DNA of 61,961 bases from contig JAULBX010025398.1 of NCBI GenBank assembly GCA_032358255.1, forward strand, positions 1-61,961, given 5' to 3'. This DNA is from Heterotrichella gracilis. Lineage: Eukaryota; Sar; Xanthophyceae; Tribonematales; Xanthonemataceae. A program made the translations under genes and the position numbers. This document shows, one piece after another, positions 49,356-60,596 of this stretch (position 1 is its first letter; every line of letters begins with the position of its first letter). The notes under the pieces are model-generated. The model was not told where the DNA came from, ran no database searches, and saw nothing but the letters and a program-made list of their open reading frames with translations.

Positions 49356-52300
49356 ATGCAGCAGTGCACGGGGTATCTATCCCATGGCAACAACCTGTGG
49401 GGCCTGCCTAGGCGTCCTCACCAACAGCACCTGCATGGGCAAAGGACAGGCAGGCATTGGTCCTGGTGTGGTCGGGAGAGGGAAAGCACAGTGTTGCCAG
49501 CTAGGTGCGGACATAATTGCATCCGTTATCCACCTGGTGTCAATTCATGTGGTGCAACTATGACGCATGTCGAGTGCGGGTTTTGGACCAATGCACTGCC
49601 GACAACTCTTCAACTAGTCCAATCCATATCTGTACTGCTGTCGGTGGCAATTCTCAGTGTGCTTGCTGCAGTGCACAAGCACTCCTGTCGCTGCTTGCAC
49701 CTTTGCATTGCGTGCGCCCAACAAACCCTACAAAAACCCTACAACAATTTTATCTTTTTCTACTGCTGCTTTTTGTTACTATCCCCACTGCTTACATTTT
49801 TTCTTTTATCCCTACCTGCAGGTCGCTCACGGTACAGGCTGCACAGACAAAAGTGGCAAGGCCACCCAAGGTGGCAAAGACGCCAAGGCAATCAAGGGGC
49901 CCACGGATACCAGAAAAGAAGGGCAAGCCGCCCCCAGTCCCCACACATGCGCGGTCACCCTCGGCGGCCGGCCCTGGGGCGGGGCGGGGCAGGGAGTACC
50001 TGCTTGAATACCTGAAGGAGCGCTTCCCTCATGGCACCGAGCAGCAGGCATGGGAGACAGCAATCTGCACGGCAATCATCCTGCTGGGCGACGCGCACAC
50101 GCCCTTGAACACGCCGGCAGGTGGGCAAAGTCCCTAAACCCTAACCATCCACCCGGCAGGTGGGTGGATAGCAGCTGTGCCGATTGGGCACATGGCATGA
50201 TGCCAACTGGGCAGATATTGCACGCGGGATCCATGCATCCGTGGCCACTCTATGGCTGCATGCCCCCTACAAAGTTACCAGTCAGGAGCCGGATTTGCAT
50301 GCTGTTTCCACATGCCCAATCCGTAAACTGCTAAAAAGTAATGAAGTAACCCCACTAGGTGTACCCTTCCCAGAACAGAGTTGAGTGGCGCAAGCTTTGA
50401 AGTGCAAGGCTGACTGCTAGTCTAGCTGTATGCTGTAATGCCGCATAGGCCGATCGTGCCTGCCCCTGCGCCTGCCAGCCAACCTGTACTGCACCGTCAA
50501 CTTCTTGCGCGTGGATGCATCCCTCCTCAAGCTGTAGCTGCATGCTGCTGACATGGAGAAGCTGCTCCCGCCCAAGACCCGCTACTCCACGCTGTTCCTT
50601 AAAACAACCTGAATTATAAACCCTACAAACTAATCAGCTAAACTCACCCCTGCCCGTGCCCCTGCCAGCCAACATGTACCGCGCCGTCAACTTCCTACGC
50701 GTGGACGCGTCACTCTTAAAGCTGTGGCTGCATGCCGCTGACATGGAAAAGCTGCTCCCGCCCAAGACCCGCTACTCCACGCTGTTTCGCAAGAACCCGC
50801 TCAAGCGCTACTGTGTGTGGGAGAAGCTGGGCCCCAGGAACTTTGTGTACCTGGATGTGGCGGCATTTGTGCCGGTGGAGATGCGGCGCCAGAGCAACAA
50901 GGTGGGTGCAGCGGGGGGGGAAGGGCGGGGGGATGGGCGGGGTTTGGGCATGGGGAGTGGGTGTTGGTGGCAAAGGCACTCGGATGGGGCATGAGTGGGA
51001 TGTCTGGGTCATGAATGAATGACATGCTCCAAGTGCAACATGGCCCCAAGGAAGTTGTGTGCCTGGACACGGCGGCACCGCTGGCGGACAAGCGTTGCCA
51101 GAGCAACATGGTGGGTGCAGCGGGGCAGGCTTGGGTTGGCATCGGGTACGCAGGCGACGTGCATGGTGCACGTGCCGGGTCAGGGCCAATTAGAATTCTG
51201 TTTGTTTTGCACTGAATGATAATAATTGAGTGATAATAATAAGAAAAGTACAATGTATTTGATGGATGGATTATTGGATTGGATTGCTCAGTGAGGAGCG
51301 CTGGACATGAGCTGTGCCCTAAGGGTCTTTCTCGGCGGCCTCCTTCAGCTGTGCTCTTTTGCACACCAATTGACCACATGCAGCCTGTATACCGCCAATG
51401 CGCACAAGGGCATTCATGGAACCAAATTCCCACACTGGTCCACCATGAACCCTAAAACCTAATCCCTCTGTACCCAGGAGTACGACATGTGGGTGCTTGA
51501 GCGCGTGTGCCGCCACCTCATGGCGCATGGGGGTGTGGGGGCGGAGGAGGCTGTGGACAGCTGGGCGTACGCGCTGGCGGCGGGGGTGCTGGCCAGGAGG
51601 CGACAGGTGGCGGGCCTGCCGGAGGTGGGTGGCGGGTAATAGTAGGGGTGTGCCCTAGGGTTGAAGGTGCTTCTCTGGCAGCTATACAGGATGTGCTATA
51701 AGGAGACGCACATCTGGGGGTATGGCGGAGGTGTGTGGCGGCCATTTGGCATCATCCTCGGTGTGGGTTTGGCATTGTCATGGGTGAGAATCCGCATGGG
51801 GTTCCTGCTGGCATCAAGTGTGCGATGCAGGAGTCTGATGTTTGGTTGTTCATCAGCTGGACAAGGAAGCTGCACCGCATAGTACGCACATGCCTCTGAG
51901 TCCCAGGTTGGGACAGTCAATCCTGCCATTTTCGTTGCAATTTTCTGGGAATGTGCCATTTGAAAAAATTGCGGTTCAGAAACCCCTGCCTGCGTAGACA
52001 AACCATGGTGTTGAGCCGGGCCTTGCAGGTCACCTCCCTGCGTGCCGATGTTTCCTTGGTGAGGCAGTGGATGGTCGAGAATGTGGCGGACTGGGAGCAG
52101 CTGCGCGAGGCGCTGCCGGACAGGAAGCGCTTCTCTGCACTGCTGGAGGTGCCGGAGATTGAGGGCACGGGGCTGTTTCACAAGTAAGTTGTTTTGTTTT
52201 AAAGTCAATATAAGATTTATTTGTTCTAAATTTGTTCTAAAGTCAATTAAAAACGTTTGGCATTCTTATGGGGCTGCTCCTGGCGTGCACATGGACTAGG

Positions 52301-55300
52301 GCGCATTTGCATCGGTATTGATGGTGTCTGCGGCAGGTGTGGTCGAATGCCTGATGCGCTTGGCGCCGTGCAGTCTTGCCAGGGGTTGCACAGGAGGCTA
52401 TCCTTTGCGCTGCTGGAGGTGCTGCACATTGAGCGAATGGGGCGGTTTCACAAATATGGGGCACTCCCTGTTTTATTTTTTCAAAAACTATTCAAAATAA
52501 TTGTTTAAATGTTTTTAAGAAAATAAATTTGGCCACCCTCATTTGCAGGCTGCATTTGGCCACCCTCGCCACACCCACTAAAACTCCACACGCCTCCCCT
52601 GCACCGCCCCTGTAGGGTGGTGTCTGGCAACAAGACCTGGGTGCACATCAATGCGGAGCTGCTTGAGCAGGCGCCGCCTGACAGCGCCCCCATAATCAGC
52701 CCCATGCAGCTGCGGCGCTACATGGCTCCCGAGGGGCCCGGCACCAACGACGTGCCTACCGAGGTGTTCAGGCACCAGGTGTGCGGGTGGCCGAGGCTAG
52801 GTTATTGGGCGGGGTTTGCTTTGGTAGAAGGTTGATGGGGGCAAGTGGATGTGGCGCGTGTGGGGCATCCGGATCCATGAACTGCAGAAGTGATTTTTTA
52901 ATATTGGCCACCTGATGTATGGATTAATATAGAAGAAATATGCCAACAAAACTCCCTGTTGCAATGAACACAAAGCAGCATGCCCACCACCCGCCAAAGG
53001 GTTCAAACACCCGGTGTGCGGGTTGTGGGGAGTGTGGTGCAGGGTTTTTGGGACCGGGAGATGCAGTGGGATGTGATTTCATGTGGTCCAGGGTTGAGTG
53101 GGGTGCATGCAGGTCATAGCAAATACCGTACGTGGGTAAACCCATCGCGCATATATACTTCATTTTTTGCCTGCGCGGTAGTGCGCGGCGATTTTATTAA
53201 TTATTTTTCGGGTATGCCATTTCATTGTTGCCGCCAATTATTTTTCGTTGCTGCGGGATGCCTGCGCGGAAGGTTGATTGAAAGTTGGCTGCGCGACAGT
53301 AAAGTATTGTGCATGGGTCCATTCCGGCCATGTAGCTGTGGTGGAACGGCTACTTCGTGTCTGGCAGCGATCAAAGGTCACATTGACGACTGCTATTTCG
53401 TACGAGTTGTGACACCGCACGGTGTGCTTTATACGACACTTTACCCGTGCGGGAAGTGGTGTGCGTGATAGAAATTTAAATTTTAATTCCTGCATGGTGG
53501 GAGTGCGGGATGCATAAAATACTTATTTTGTGAGGTGCGGGATGGTGCAGGATAGGTTTATAAATTGTGGTTTAAAAGGTGCTGGATGGGTTCGCCAACT
53601 TACGGTTGTTTTAAAGGCATTTCCCCGTCATCATTGACCAGCCACCAAAATAATTCGTTTGCAAAAATGAAAACAACCATCGCACTCTGATGCAACCTAC
53701 ACAATGCAGCATGCCTTGCCAGCCACCCACCAATGAAGATCGTGCCTGCGCCTTATAGCCTGTCAGCCGTGCTGTTCTGTACAGGTGTATGTTATCTCCC
53801 CTGACTGCGACTTGACAGCTGTGCGGCAGCGGGTGTTGTCGGCGGACACCGTGGTGGTTGGTTTTGCGGCGGTTGATGAGAAAATGACGTCGATTGGGCT
53901 TGTACAGGTGAGGTCCAGGGTTTAGGGTTTGGACCTGTGCTTTCTTATTTTGGCGAGGTTAGGTGTGTAGGGATCTGGACGGGTGCTGTGATGTGCAGTG
54001 CCCTAGGTGGGATGCATCCATTATTGGTATCTGCACGCCATGCACCCGTGTTCTGCAGAATTTGCTGCAAGGTCCCATGTTCATATGCATTGCTACAAAC
54101 AAGGTTCAATTTTGGTGAAGGGTCGTGCACGCCTGCCTGAAGGAATACAGCAGTGTTATTGCCGTAGGTGTTGCTGATCAGTCATGGTAGCAATTCAGTG
54201 CTGTAGAAGACCTAAATTCTAGCCAATGCCAATGAAGGCTCCCATAAACATCTGCAAAAGCAATTGCATTGGTATCCCAGATGGATGCAACGTCAAGCCC
54301 TCTGGCTACACCGACACAACAAGCAGGATTAAGAAGACTAAAGAATAGTGCATCTAACTGAACAACTCAAAATATAATAAACATGTCTATAATAAGTTGC
54401 AGGAATTTAAACAGGATCTTCCACACTTATTTCAATCAATAGATTTTTACAAAGTATGATAATTTACAAAAACAAGTCTTGTATTTCCTTTTTATCAAGA
54501 AGATGTAAAGCAATTACAAAGTGTTTCACAAGAATGACAAGGATCAGTAAGAAATCAATAACCTTGAAGGGTTGGGCAATAATAATTTCAGTCCATTGCT
54601 GTAAGCTGCGGGTATAAATATACCTGGTATTTTTGTCACATCTCGCAGGTGCTGACCGGAGACACGTGCTATGTGCTGGATGTCATGCAAGGCTCGGCAT
54701 CAGAGCCTGTGGTCCAGGTGCTGGGGGAGCTGCTAGAGAGTGGGGAGGTCACCAAGGTTGTGTATAATGCCGAGCCTGCGTTTTCGGTGCTTCAGGCGCA
54801 GCATGGGATGCAGCCGCGCAGGGTGATCGATACGCAGGTATGCAGTGGGGGGCGGGGGTAAATGGTAGAAATAGGGCTGAGAGAGACATGGCAGAAACCA
54901 GGGGGGCATTGTACGATTGGAGGGGCATGGCATGGTCAAGGGGTAAGTAAGCACGGTTGTTTTTGTGCCTTCAAAAGGTGCACACTCAGGACGAAAAGGC
55001 CACACCATATGCAATCTAGAGTGAGTGTAGCTGTCACTCCAACTGGTTTTACTTCTTGCAAATGTATCAAGACATGTGCTTCACCGCAGGCCTGCACACG
55101 CATGGTGAACATGATGCTGGGGAGGCGATGCAGCAGTGAGGGGGTGGGGAGTAGCACCCAGCCATGGCCCTTCCAGGCAGCTGTGCGGGAGTATCATGTG
55201 GGGGAGTTCTACCGAGGGGCACGGCCAGGGCACCAAAGTAGGTGGCTGAGATGTACCTTACATCACACTCACAGTCACAAAGTATTAATTACATTCGCTG

Positions 55301-56137
55301 TGCACATAGACGCAAATTAGAAAAATTAAACAATATTTATTTATTACAACATGAGAAGTAATGGAATAGATTATGTCCATCTCAAACACATCACCATGTA
55401 AAAATGCTTTGGATGCACACCAAGGAGAAAACAGTGAAAAGATATACAGGCTTGCTGTGGGCCAGGCCATACACTTTAATGCGCACATACCTTGTGCGGT
55501 GTGCAGTACCTGCAGCCACGCTCCTAGTGCGGCCCCTGTCGAGGCGCAAGCTGCAGTCGCTGGTGGCGGATGTGCTCTGCCTGCGTGAGCTGCATGCGCG
55601 TGTGGTGGGGGAGGTGGCATCGCTGGTGGCAGGTAATGCGGGCGCACCAATACATGGCATTTATTCTGCACAAAAGTGGTGGTTGCTGTCGACTGATCTA
55701 TTGGGGTTTGACGTGCACGAAATTTTGCCAAATTTGGTGCGTTTTGGACAAGGTGTGAAAACAATAACCGGCACTACAGTGGTTCTGAAGCCAGCAGTAC
55801 ATCATATGCAAATGTGAATCTTGCTTTGAGGGCCTGTCTTGTGGTTGCGATTGTACTGGTAGCGTGTGCATGCATCCAACAACCCAGGCTTGCCATGCTG
55901 ACCGGCACTGTACGCATTGTGTGTGTTGCTTTGCTACCCTGACGGGCGCTGTGTACCAATACCAGGCCTGGGGCACCCGTCTGGGAAACTGGAAGGCAAT
56001 AACTGACCATTTTTTGCACTGTGGCTCCAGATGTTGACCCACTGGATGTGGAGGTGGCTGCAGCGCACAGCCGGGGTCCAGCCACTGCGGATGAGTGGGA
56101 GGATCCAGACGACCTGACAGCGGGTAAAATACAGTGA
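49356..56137 (+). CDS. 3'-5' exonuclease-fold (EXD1-like) protein without catalytic residues, duplicated N-terminal domain
   Basis: Exons: 49356-49504, 49822-50120, 50669-50901, 51478-51624, 52029-52183, 52616-52778, 53785-53907, 54649-54837, 55090-55237, 55516-55632, 56031-56137; phases close, 609 aa. The C-terminal half (about 383-575) has the DEDD/RNase D outline: TVVVGFAAVDEK, CYVLDVMQG, VTKVVYNAEPAFSVLQAQHG, RRVIDTQ and VRPLSRRKLQSLVADVLCL. The Asp-x-Glu of motif I and the His-Asp of motif II are missing (GFAAV and YNAEPA instead), so it is predicted inactive, like animal EXD1. The N-terminal half holds two similar winged-helix-like units: DASLLKLWLHAADMEKLLPP...RNFVYLDV (about 162-215) and SLVRQWMVENVADWEQL...NKTWVHINAELL (about 285-345). 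Start exon and the last codons after 56123 (possible further splicing) are uncertain. Three introns hold ghost copies of neighbouring exons. Confidence 0.75.
50384..50450 (+). repeat. LINE 3'-end fragment (5'-truncated copy)
   Basis: Contains GAGTGGCGCAAGC and GCAAGGCTGACTGCTAGTCT, matching the end of the LINE relic (58819-58850) and the other tails. It lies in intron 2 of the exonuclease-like gene, next to the duplicated exon. Confidence 0.6.
50458..50600 (+). pseudogene. Ghost copy of exon 3 of the exonuclease-like gene, with in-frame stop
   Basis: About 140 bases here are near-identical to the start of the real exon at 50653-50790, including the CTGCCAG acceptor. Read in the same frame, the copy gives NFLRVDASLLKL, then TAG, then LHAADMEKLLPPKTRYSTLF. 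In the real exon that codon is TGG (Trp). Other genes in the window end in TAG, so the codon is not reassigned. The similarity breaks off at 50600. Including this copy by mis-splicing would truncate the protein. Confidence 0.85.
51035..51130 (+). pseudogene. Ghost copy of the 3' half of exon 3, with the donor
   Basis: Matches 50825-50925, including the end of the exon and the first bases of the intron (AACAAGGTGGGTGCAGCGGGG against AACATGGTGGGTGCAGCGGGG). Read in frame it gives VVCLDTAAPLADKRCQSN, against FVYLDVAAFVPVEMRRQSN in the exon. It lies in intron 3. Confidence 0.8.
52385..52460 (+). pseudogene. Ghost copy of the end of exon 5
   Basis: Reads RLSFALLEVLHIERMGRFHK, against RFSALLEVPEIEGTGLFHK at the end of the real exon (52125-52183). 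The copy is in intron 5, about 260 bases downstream, with the exon donor GTAAGT changed to ATATGG. Confidence 0.8.
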
Positions 56138-58008
56138 AATTGTTTTTTACAAGTTCGAACCTCGTCTTGTTTGCATGGGCCTCGAGGAAGATACAGTGTC
56201 GAATGCTGGACACTCCCTTTGTGTGCATCCCAGAGCTTGAAGCAACTCTCAGATGTTAATTTTATTCTCGTGACGCAATTTTCTGTGTTTCAAACAAAGA
56301 AACAAAAAAAAAAACATTCCCAGCCGTCATCGGCTTATTGCCTTGTGTGCCCCTGAAGGACACACATTTGGGACGCAAAGTCCACAATGTCATGATTATT
56401 AGAGTGAAAAAGTAAGTCTCGCATACTAGAGACATCAGAAAACAATCCAAGGTACACAAAAGTTCAATTGTTTCGGTAGGAACTATGCTCCACATGCATG
56501 CGCCAAATGGGTGCTGTGCCTGCTGCTGACGTGGCGTAAATATGAGTGTATGCTGCTGTCCTGGAGTACCACACGGTGCGCTAGAGTATATTTGACAGTA
56601 GACGGGGCGGTACCGGAGTCATGGCTGTACCACGGTCATACCAGCTGTGTACAATCATAATAAGTGTATTTTACTGGACTGTCTAGGCCGCCTCAGTGAG
56701 CCTCCGCTCAGTGACACCACCCGGAAAACTTTAAGAGGCAAATGGCTTTTGCTTTTGAATCAGATATCAGCATCTGGCAATTGCAATTTGGCAATCATTG
56801 CGGCGCAATAGACAGTTTACTCCATGCCAGTGGGGTTTTCTATAACCATATGGATGCAGTGCATGTGTACCACATTGGCTCACCCTGCGGCTGCTCCCAT
56901 CTAACATATGTGCACACCTAGCTCACCTTCCGGGACGTGCCACAGTACTGTGTGTTGCCAAGTACAGTTAATGCCAAGGCTGCATTGCTTGACTGTGCAG
57001 GCTGGTTGCTGCCTAACTAATGGCAATGCCATTGTAATGATGTCCATGCCATGGAATGACAGTTAATTGGTACGAATGAAGTCAACATGCTGTTCCTAGA
57101 CACGATGGCTGTTGAATTATGCTCTGATTACGCTAAATTATAACATATTTATGATTATAGAGGCTGTGATGTGTGTGTTTTAGTCTGTGATTGATTGCCA
57201 GTAACTGTTTAGGGTTTAGGGTTGATATGCAGCGGGTCCTGCACTGAAGAGCTGTCTGCCGTTGGTTTTGTGGAGAAGGTGCAATGGAGCTGCCATGCAG
57301 TTTCCATGTCGCTAGATGCGCAGCCTGTGGAGTTCGGTGTTTGGGCTTCCGTGAGCAGTATAAATAGCTGTACAAGTTGCTGGTTCGAGTGGTTGTAGTA
57401 GGATTTATGTCAGTGTTTGGTGTGTGTGTATTGCCGCATGTGTATCATGGGCTGCACGTTGTGTATTGAGTGTTGTGGGTTGTTGTCAGTCCTTGAGTGA
57501 TAGGAGCTGACCGCTGCCATTTTCAGTATTGAGTTTCAGTGTTGTTGTTATCAGGCCTCGCTCTGTGTTGTGAGCAGTGGCTGTGCTTCAATTGACTGTA
57601 AGGAGTGTGGAATACTATTCATGTATGTATGTGTCTGCTCATGGCTGGTTATGCTCTGGGCCCTCCCATAGCCTGCTGTGAGTGTGAGTGACTCTACCAG
57701 CAGTGCACCTGTATTTGGCTATAGTGTGGCGCGGTTTTTTTTGTCTTCGGGCACGCCCGGTGAGCCTGCTTGTTGTGGTGGTGCCACAGATGCCCAATCA
57801 TAGGGCCTGCAGCACAGCCGCGTCAGCTGTTTCCACACTGTGCTGACAGCGGCACTACATCATCACTGAGACGGACCACTGACCAGTCGAGCCCCCTACA
57901 ACCTACAGACTATGCATCAAAACAATGCAAGAATTCCGTAAATGGGATGTGGCCAAATGCTGTTCTCGGTGTCCTGCCAGTGGCCTGTAGGAACAATGAT
58001 GTGGCCAT
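56138..58008. other. Intergenic, no gene seen
   Basis: Contains the 3' region of the exonuclease-like gene and the telomere-like motif at 57208. The upstream part of the LINE may extend into 57770-58008, but I could not align any of it. No other coding frame. Confidence 0.45.
57208..57223. repeat. Interstitial telomere-like motif
   Basis: Two units of the plant-type telomere repeat TTTAGGG followed by TT. Similar short strings lie at 50132-50144 (CCCTAAACCCTAA) and 53918-53930 (GGGTTTAGGGTTT), both just inside introns of the exonuclease-like gene. Confidence 0.7.
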
Positions 58009-58845
58009 TTGCTCGCAATGACTGGTTTCGACAGGTCCATGTTTGAGGGCTTGGTGATGTTAGTTTGGATGTTATTAATAATGCATGCGGATGATCTTTC
58101 ATTGGTGTGCAGTACTGCAGCAAATGTAGGTTTGGCAATGCAGGCCATTTTTGGTATTTTTGATAAGTGGGGGATGAAAGTCAGTGCTCCAAAGATTTTG
58201 GTCGTATCCAAGGCTCCCCAAGACACACCCTTTGTTGTTCTAGATGGGCAGGTGGTGGAAATTGTGGACAATTTTACGTGCCTGGGTAGTGTGTTTTTGC
58301 AGGACAATACGATGGACGCTGAGGTTGCGCATTGGCTAAGTAGGGCGGGCGCGGCGTTTGCAGGGCTGCAGAGCTGCTTGTGGTATGACAAGCACATCTC
58401 TCTGTGAACTAAAATGAACATTTGCAATGCAATAGTCTGTACTACCCTTCTGTATGGGGCAGAGAGTTAGGCAATTACTCAGGCACAGTTGTCGCGGTTT
58501 GAGGTTATTCAAAACCAGTGCCTAAGGGCGATTGGTGATATTTCGCGGTTAGCGCACATGACAAATGCAGAACTGTGAGATGGATGTGAATAATGTGGGC
58601 AATCCTCACTGAAGGAAAGGCTGAGGGTTATGAGGCTAAAATGGCTGGGGCACTTAGGACGTATGGCTGATGATAGACTACCAAAGCGTATGGTTTTTGG
58701 GCAGCTAATTGGGAAGCGGTCTAGGGGAGCACCCCAGGCCACATGGGCTGCTCTCGTTACTAAGGACCTGCAGGCTAGACACATCCAAAAATGGTACAAA
58801 CAATGCCAGGACAGGACTGAGTGGCGCATGCTTGTGCAAGGTTGA
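58009..58845 (+). mobile_element. Non-LTR retrotransposon (LINE) reverse-transcriptase relic
   Basis: C-terminal part of an RTE/jockey-like reverse transcriptase. Seen in one continuous frame: HADDLSLV (degenerate catalytic YADD), FDKWGMKVSAPKILVVSK, VDNFTCLGSVF, TTLLYGAES, FEVIQNQCLRAIGDISR, RLKWLGHLGRMADDRLPKRM and KRSRGAPQATWAALVTKDL, ending in a stop at 58843-58845. The frame is broken only by four stops (the first at 58405-58407) and no frameshifts. The catalytic Tyr is His. Most of the element's 5' part is missing. The 3' UTR follows to about 58880. The element is inactive. Confidence 0.88.
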
Positions 58846-60596
58846 TTGCTGCTCTGGCTTTTGTGGCTGGTGCGCTTGAAATAATAATGTTGGAGGGCAA
58901 CCACACTTCTCACTTGCAATTGGACATCTGCAGCACAGCATCTGCACAAGGTTAAACAGGTTTTCTTGGATCCATCGATGCTTCACCTGTATACTTGCTG
59001 CACCACGTCTACAGTGTATGCCGACATATGGACATTCTTATTTACTAAATCATTCCGTCTCAATCAGTGCCAAACGAATATTCTTCCCAAAATACTGTTT
59101 TGTGACAATCCATGTAAATCCCAGTGGCACAAAAATACATTATAATCCCAGTAATTTCCATTACAAATTATGCTTGCACCACATGGAGATCCGTGCTGTT
59201 TTGCATCAACAAGAAACCGTGCCGAATAGATACGGTACCGGCCGCATATATACGATCTTGACCGTCAACTCCACCGCGGCGCATCCTCTTGCACCGAGCA
59301 GGATCGATACTTCGTGTCCCCGAGGCTTAGCCTCGTGGCGTTGTCATTGCCAATCACGCACTCACAATTGTTGCACGGTGGCCAACCGCCCCCAAGCCTG
59401 CTTTGCCACCTCTGCCAGTACGCATACGGTACAATATGGTAACCCCTGCTTCCAGCGCAGACATGTTTTCGTTGTCAGTGGACGGCGACTGGCCAGGGCG
59501 ACTGGCGATGAAGTAATTGTAACAGCGCGCTGCGCGTTCCCTTTCTTCTACCGAAGGTCATGCAAGGTGAGCAACGGTGCTATGCAAGAAGGCAACTTGT
59601 AAAACAAAATCTGTGACGAGGTTCTCAACCTTAGAGCCTGAGGGTGTTAGTGTGAATATTTCACATATTATTTTTTCATACTTAGCAGTCTGTTGGTGCG
59701 GCGTCCTCCTGTGTGCACAGACCAAATGGCTCACTTGAAGTTCACACTACGTACTTTGTTATTATTCAATGACATCAAGAAAAAACATTTCATCAGTTCT
59801 TTAAAATTACAAAAACATGCAGCGAATGGATCATAATGAATTTTTGCTGAACTTTGTTCAACTTGACACGATTTCATAATTATACAGTTCAATATTTTTC
59901 CTACCACGTGTACACCTATGAATTTGTGGCTGGCAACCCACTCGTAAAGGTTCACTGCTCAGATAGGTGCCTATATATTTCTCAGTTTTTTTTGGAACTC
60001 AGAATGGGGAGGGACACGTTTATAAAGGTATTCCTGTATTTTGATAGATATAGGTGAACTGAGTCAGGCCACTTTGTGTCCATGCGTCCGATTTCAGGAT
60101 CAATTTACAATAATTTTGAATATTGGCAACATCATGTTGTAAATTTTAATGTCAACCTCATATTTAATAGCTAATATTATGTACACGATGTCAGAAATAA
60201 TCGAGGCACATGAACGAATAATTTCTAATAAAAACCCTGCTGCCAACACTGAAGTGGTGTTTGCTAACTAAGCTCTGCATCCACGATACCTGTATATAGT
60301 AATATAACAATTAGAATGCATATATGTATAGTATACTAGGAATTTCCAACCACCGGTGGGGTAACCACATGTGACCGGGTGTAAAGCACATTGGTAGCCT
60401 CATGACCATATTATGGATAACCCCTATCCACTCCATAGTATGGTTTATGGCTTGTGGATTATGGCAAGAGTTAAGCCGCTTGGGCCAAAGATTTGTCAAC
60501 TCTCTCCCAGCTTCCCTCCCATGCCTGTACCGGCTCTAAGCACGCCATACATGTACCACTGTAGGCCTGCAAAGCACTTCAGATCAGGATCCAGCG
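58846..60596. other. Intergenic, AT-rich, no gene seen
   Basis: The left end is the LINE 3' tail. A 194-codon plus-strand frame (59018-59602) lacks motifs and was not called. The stretch from about 59640 to 60420 is clearly AT-richer than the rest of the window. Confidence 0.45.

Noticed and set aside
50458..50600. TAG read as an amino acid (stop-codon reassignment, as in some ulvophytes)
   Set aside because: CNOT9 and the desaturase end in TAG at the expected protein ends, and a TGG-containing copy of the same exon lies 190 bases downstream. Duplication decay explains it better.
59018..59602. 194-codon plus-strand open frame
   Set aside because: No recognisable motif, compositionally odd and next to a LINE; no splice partners.
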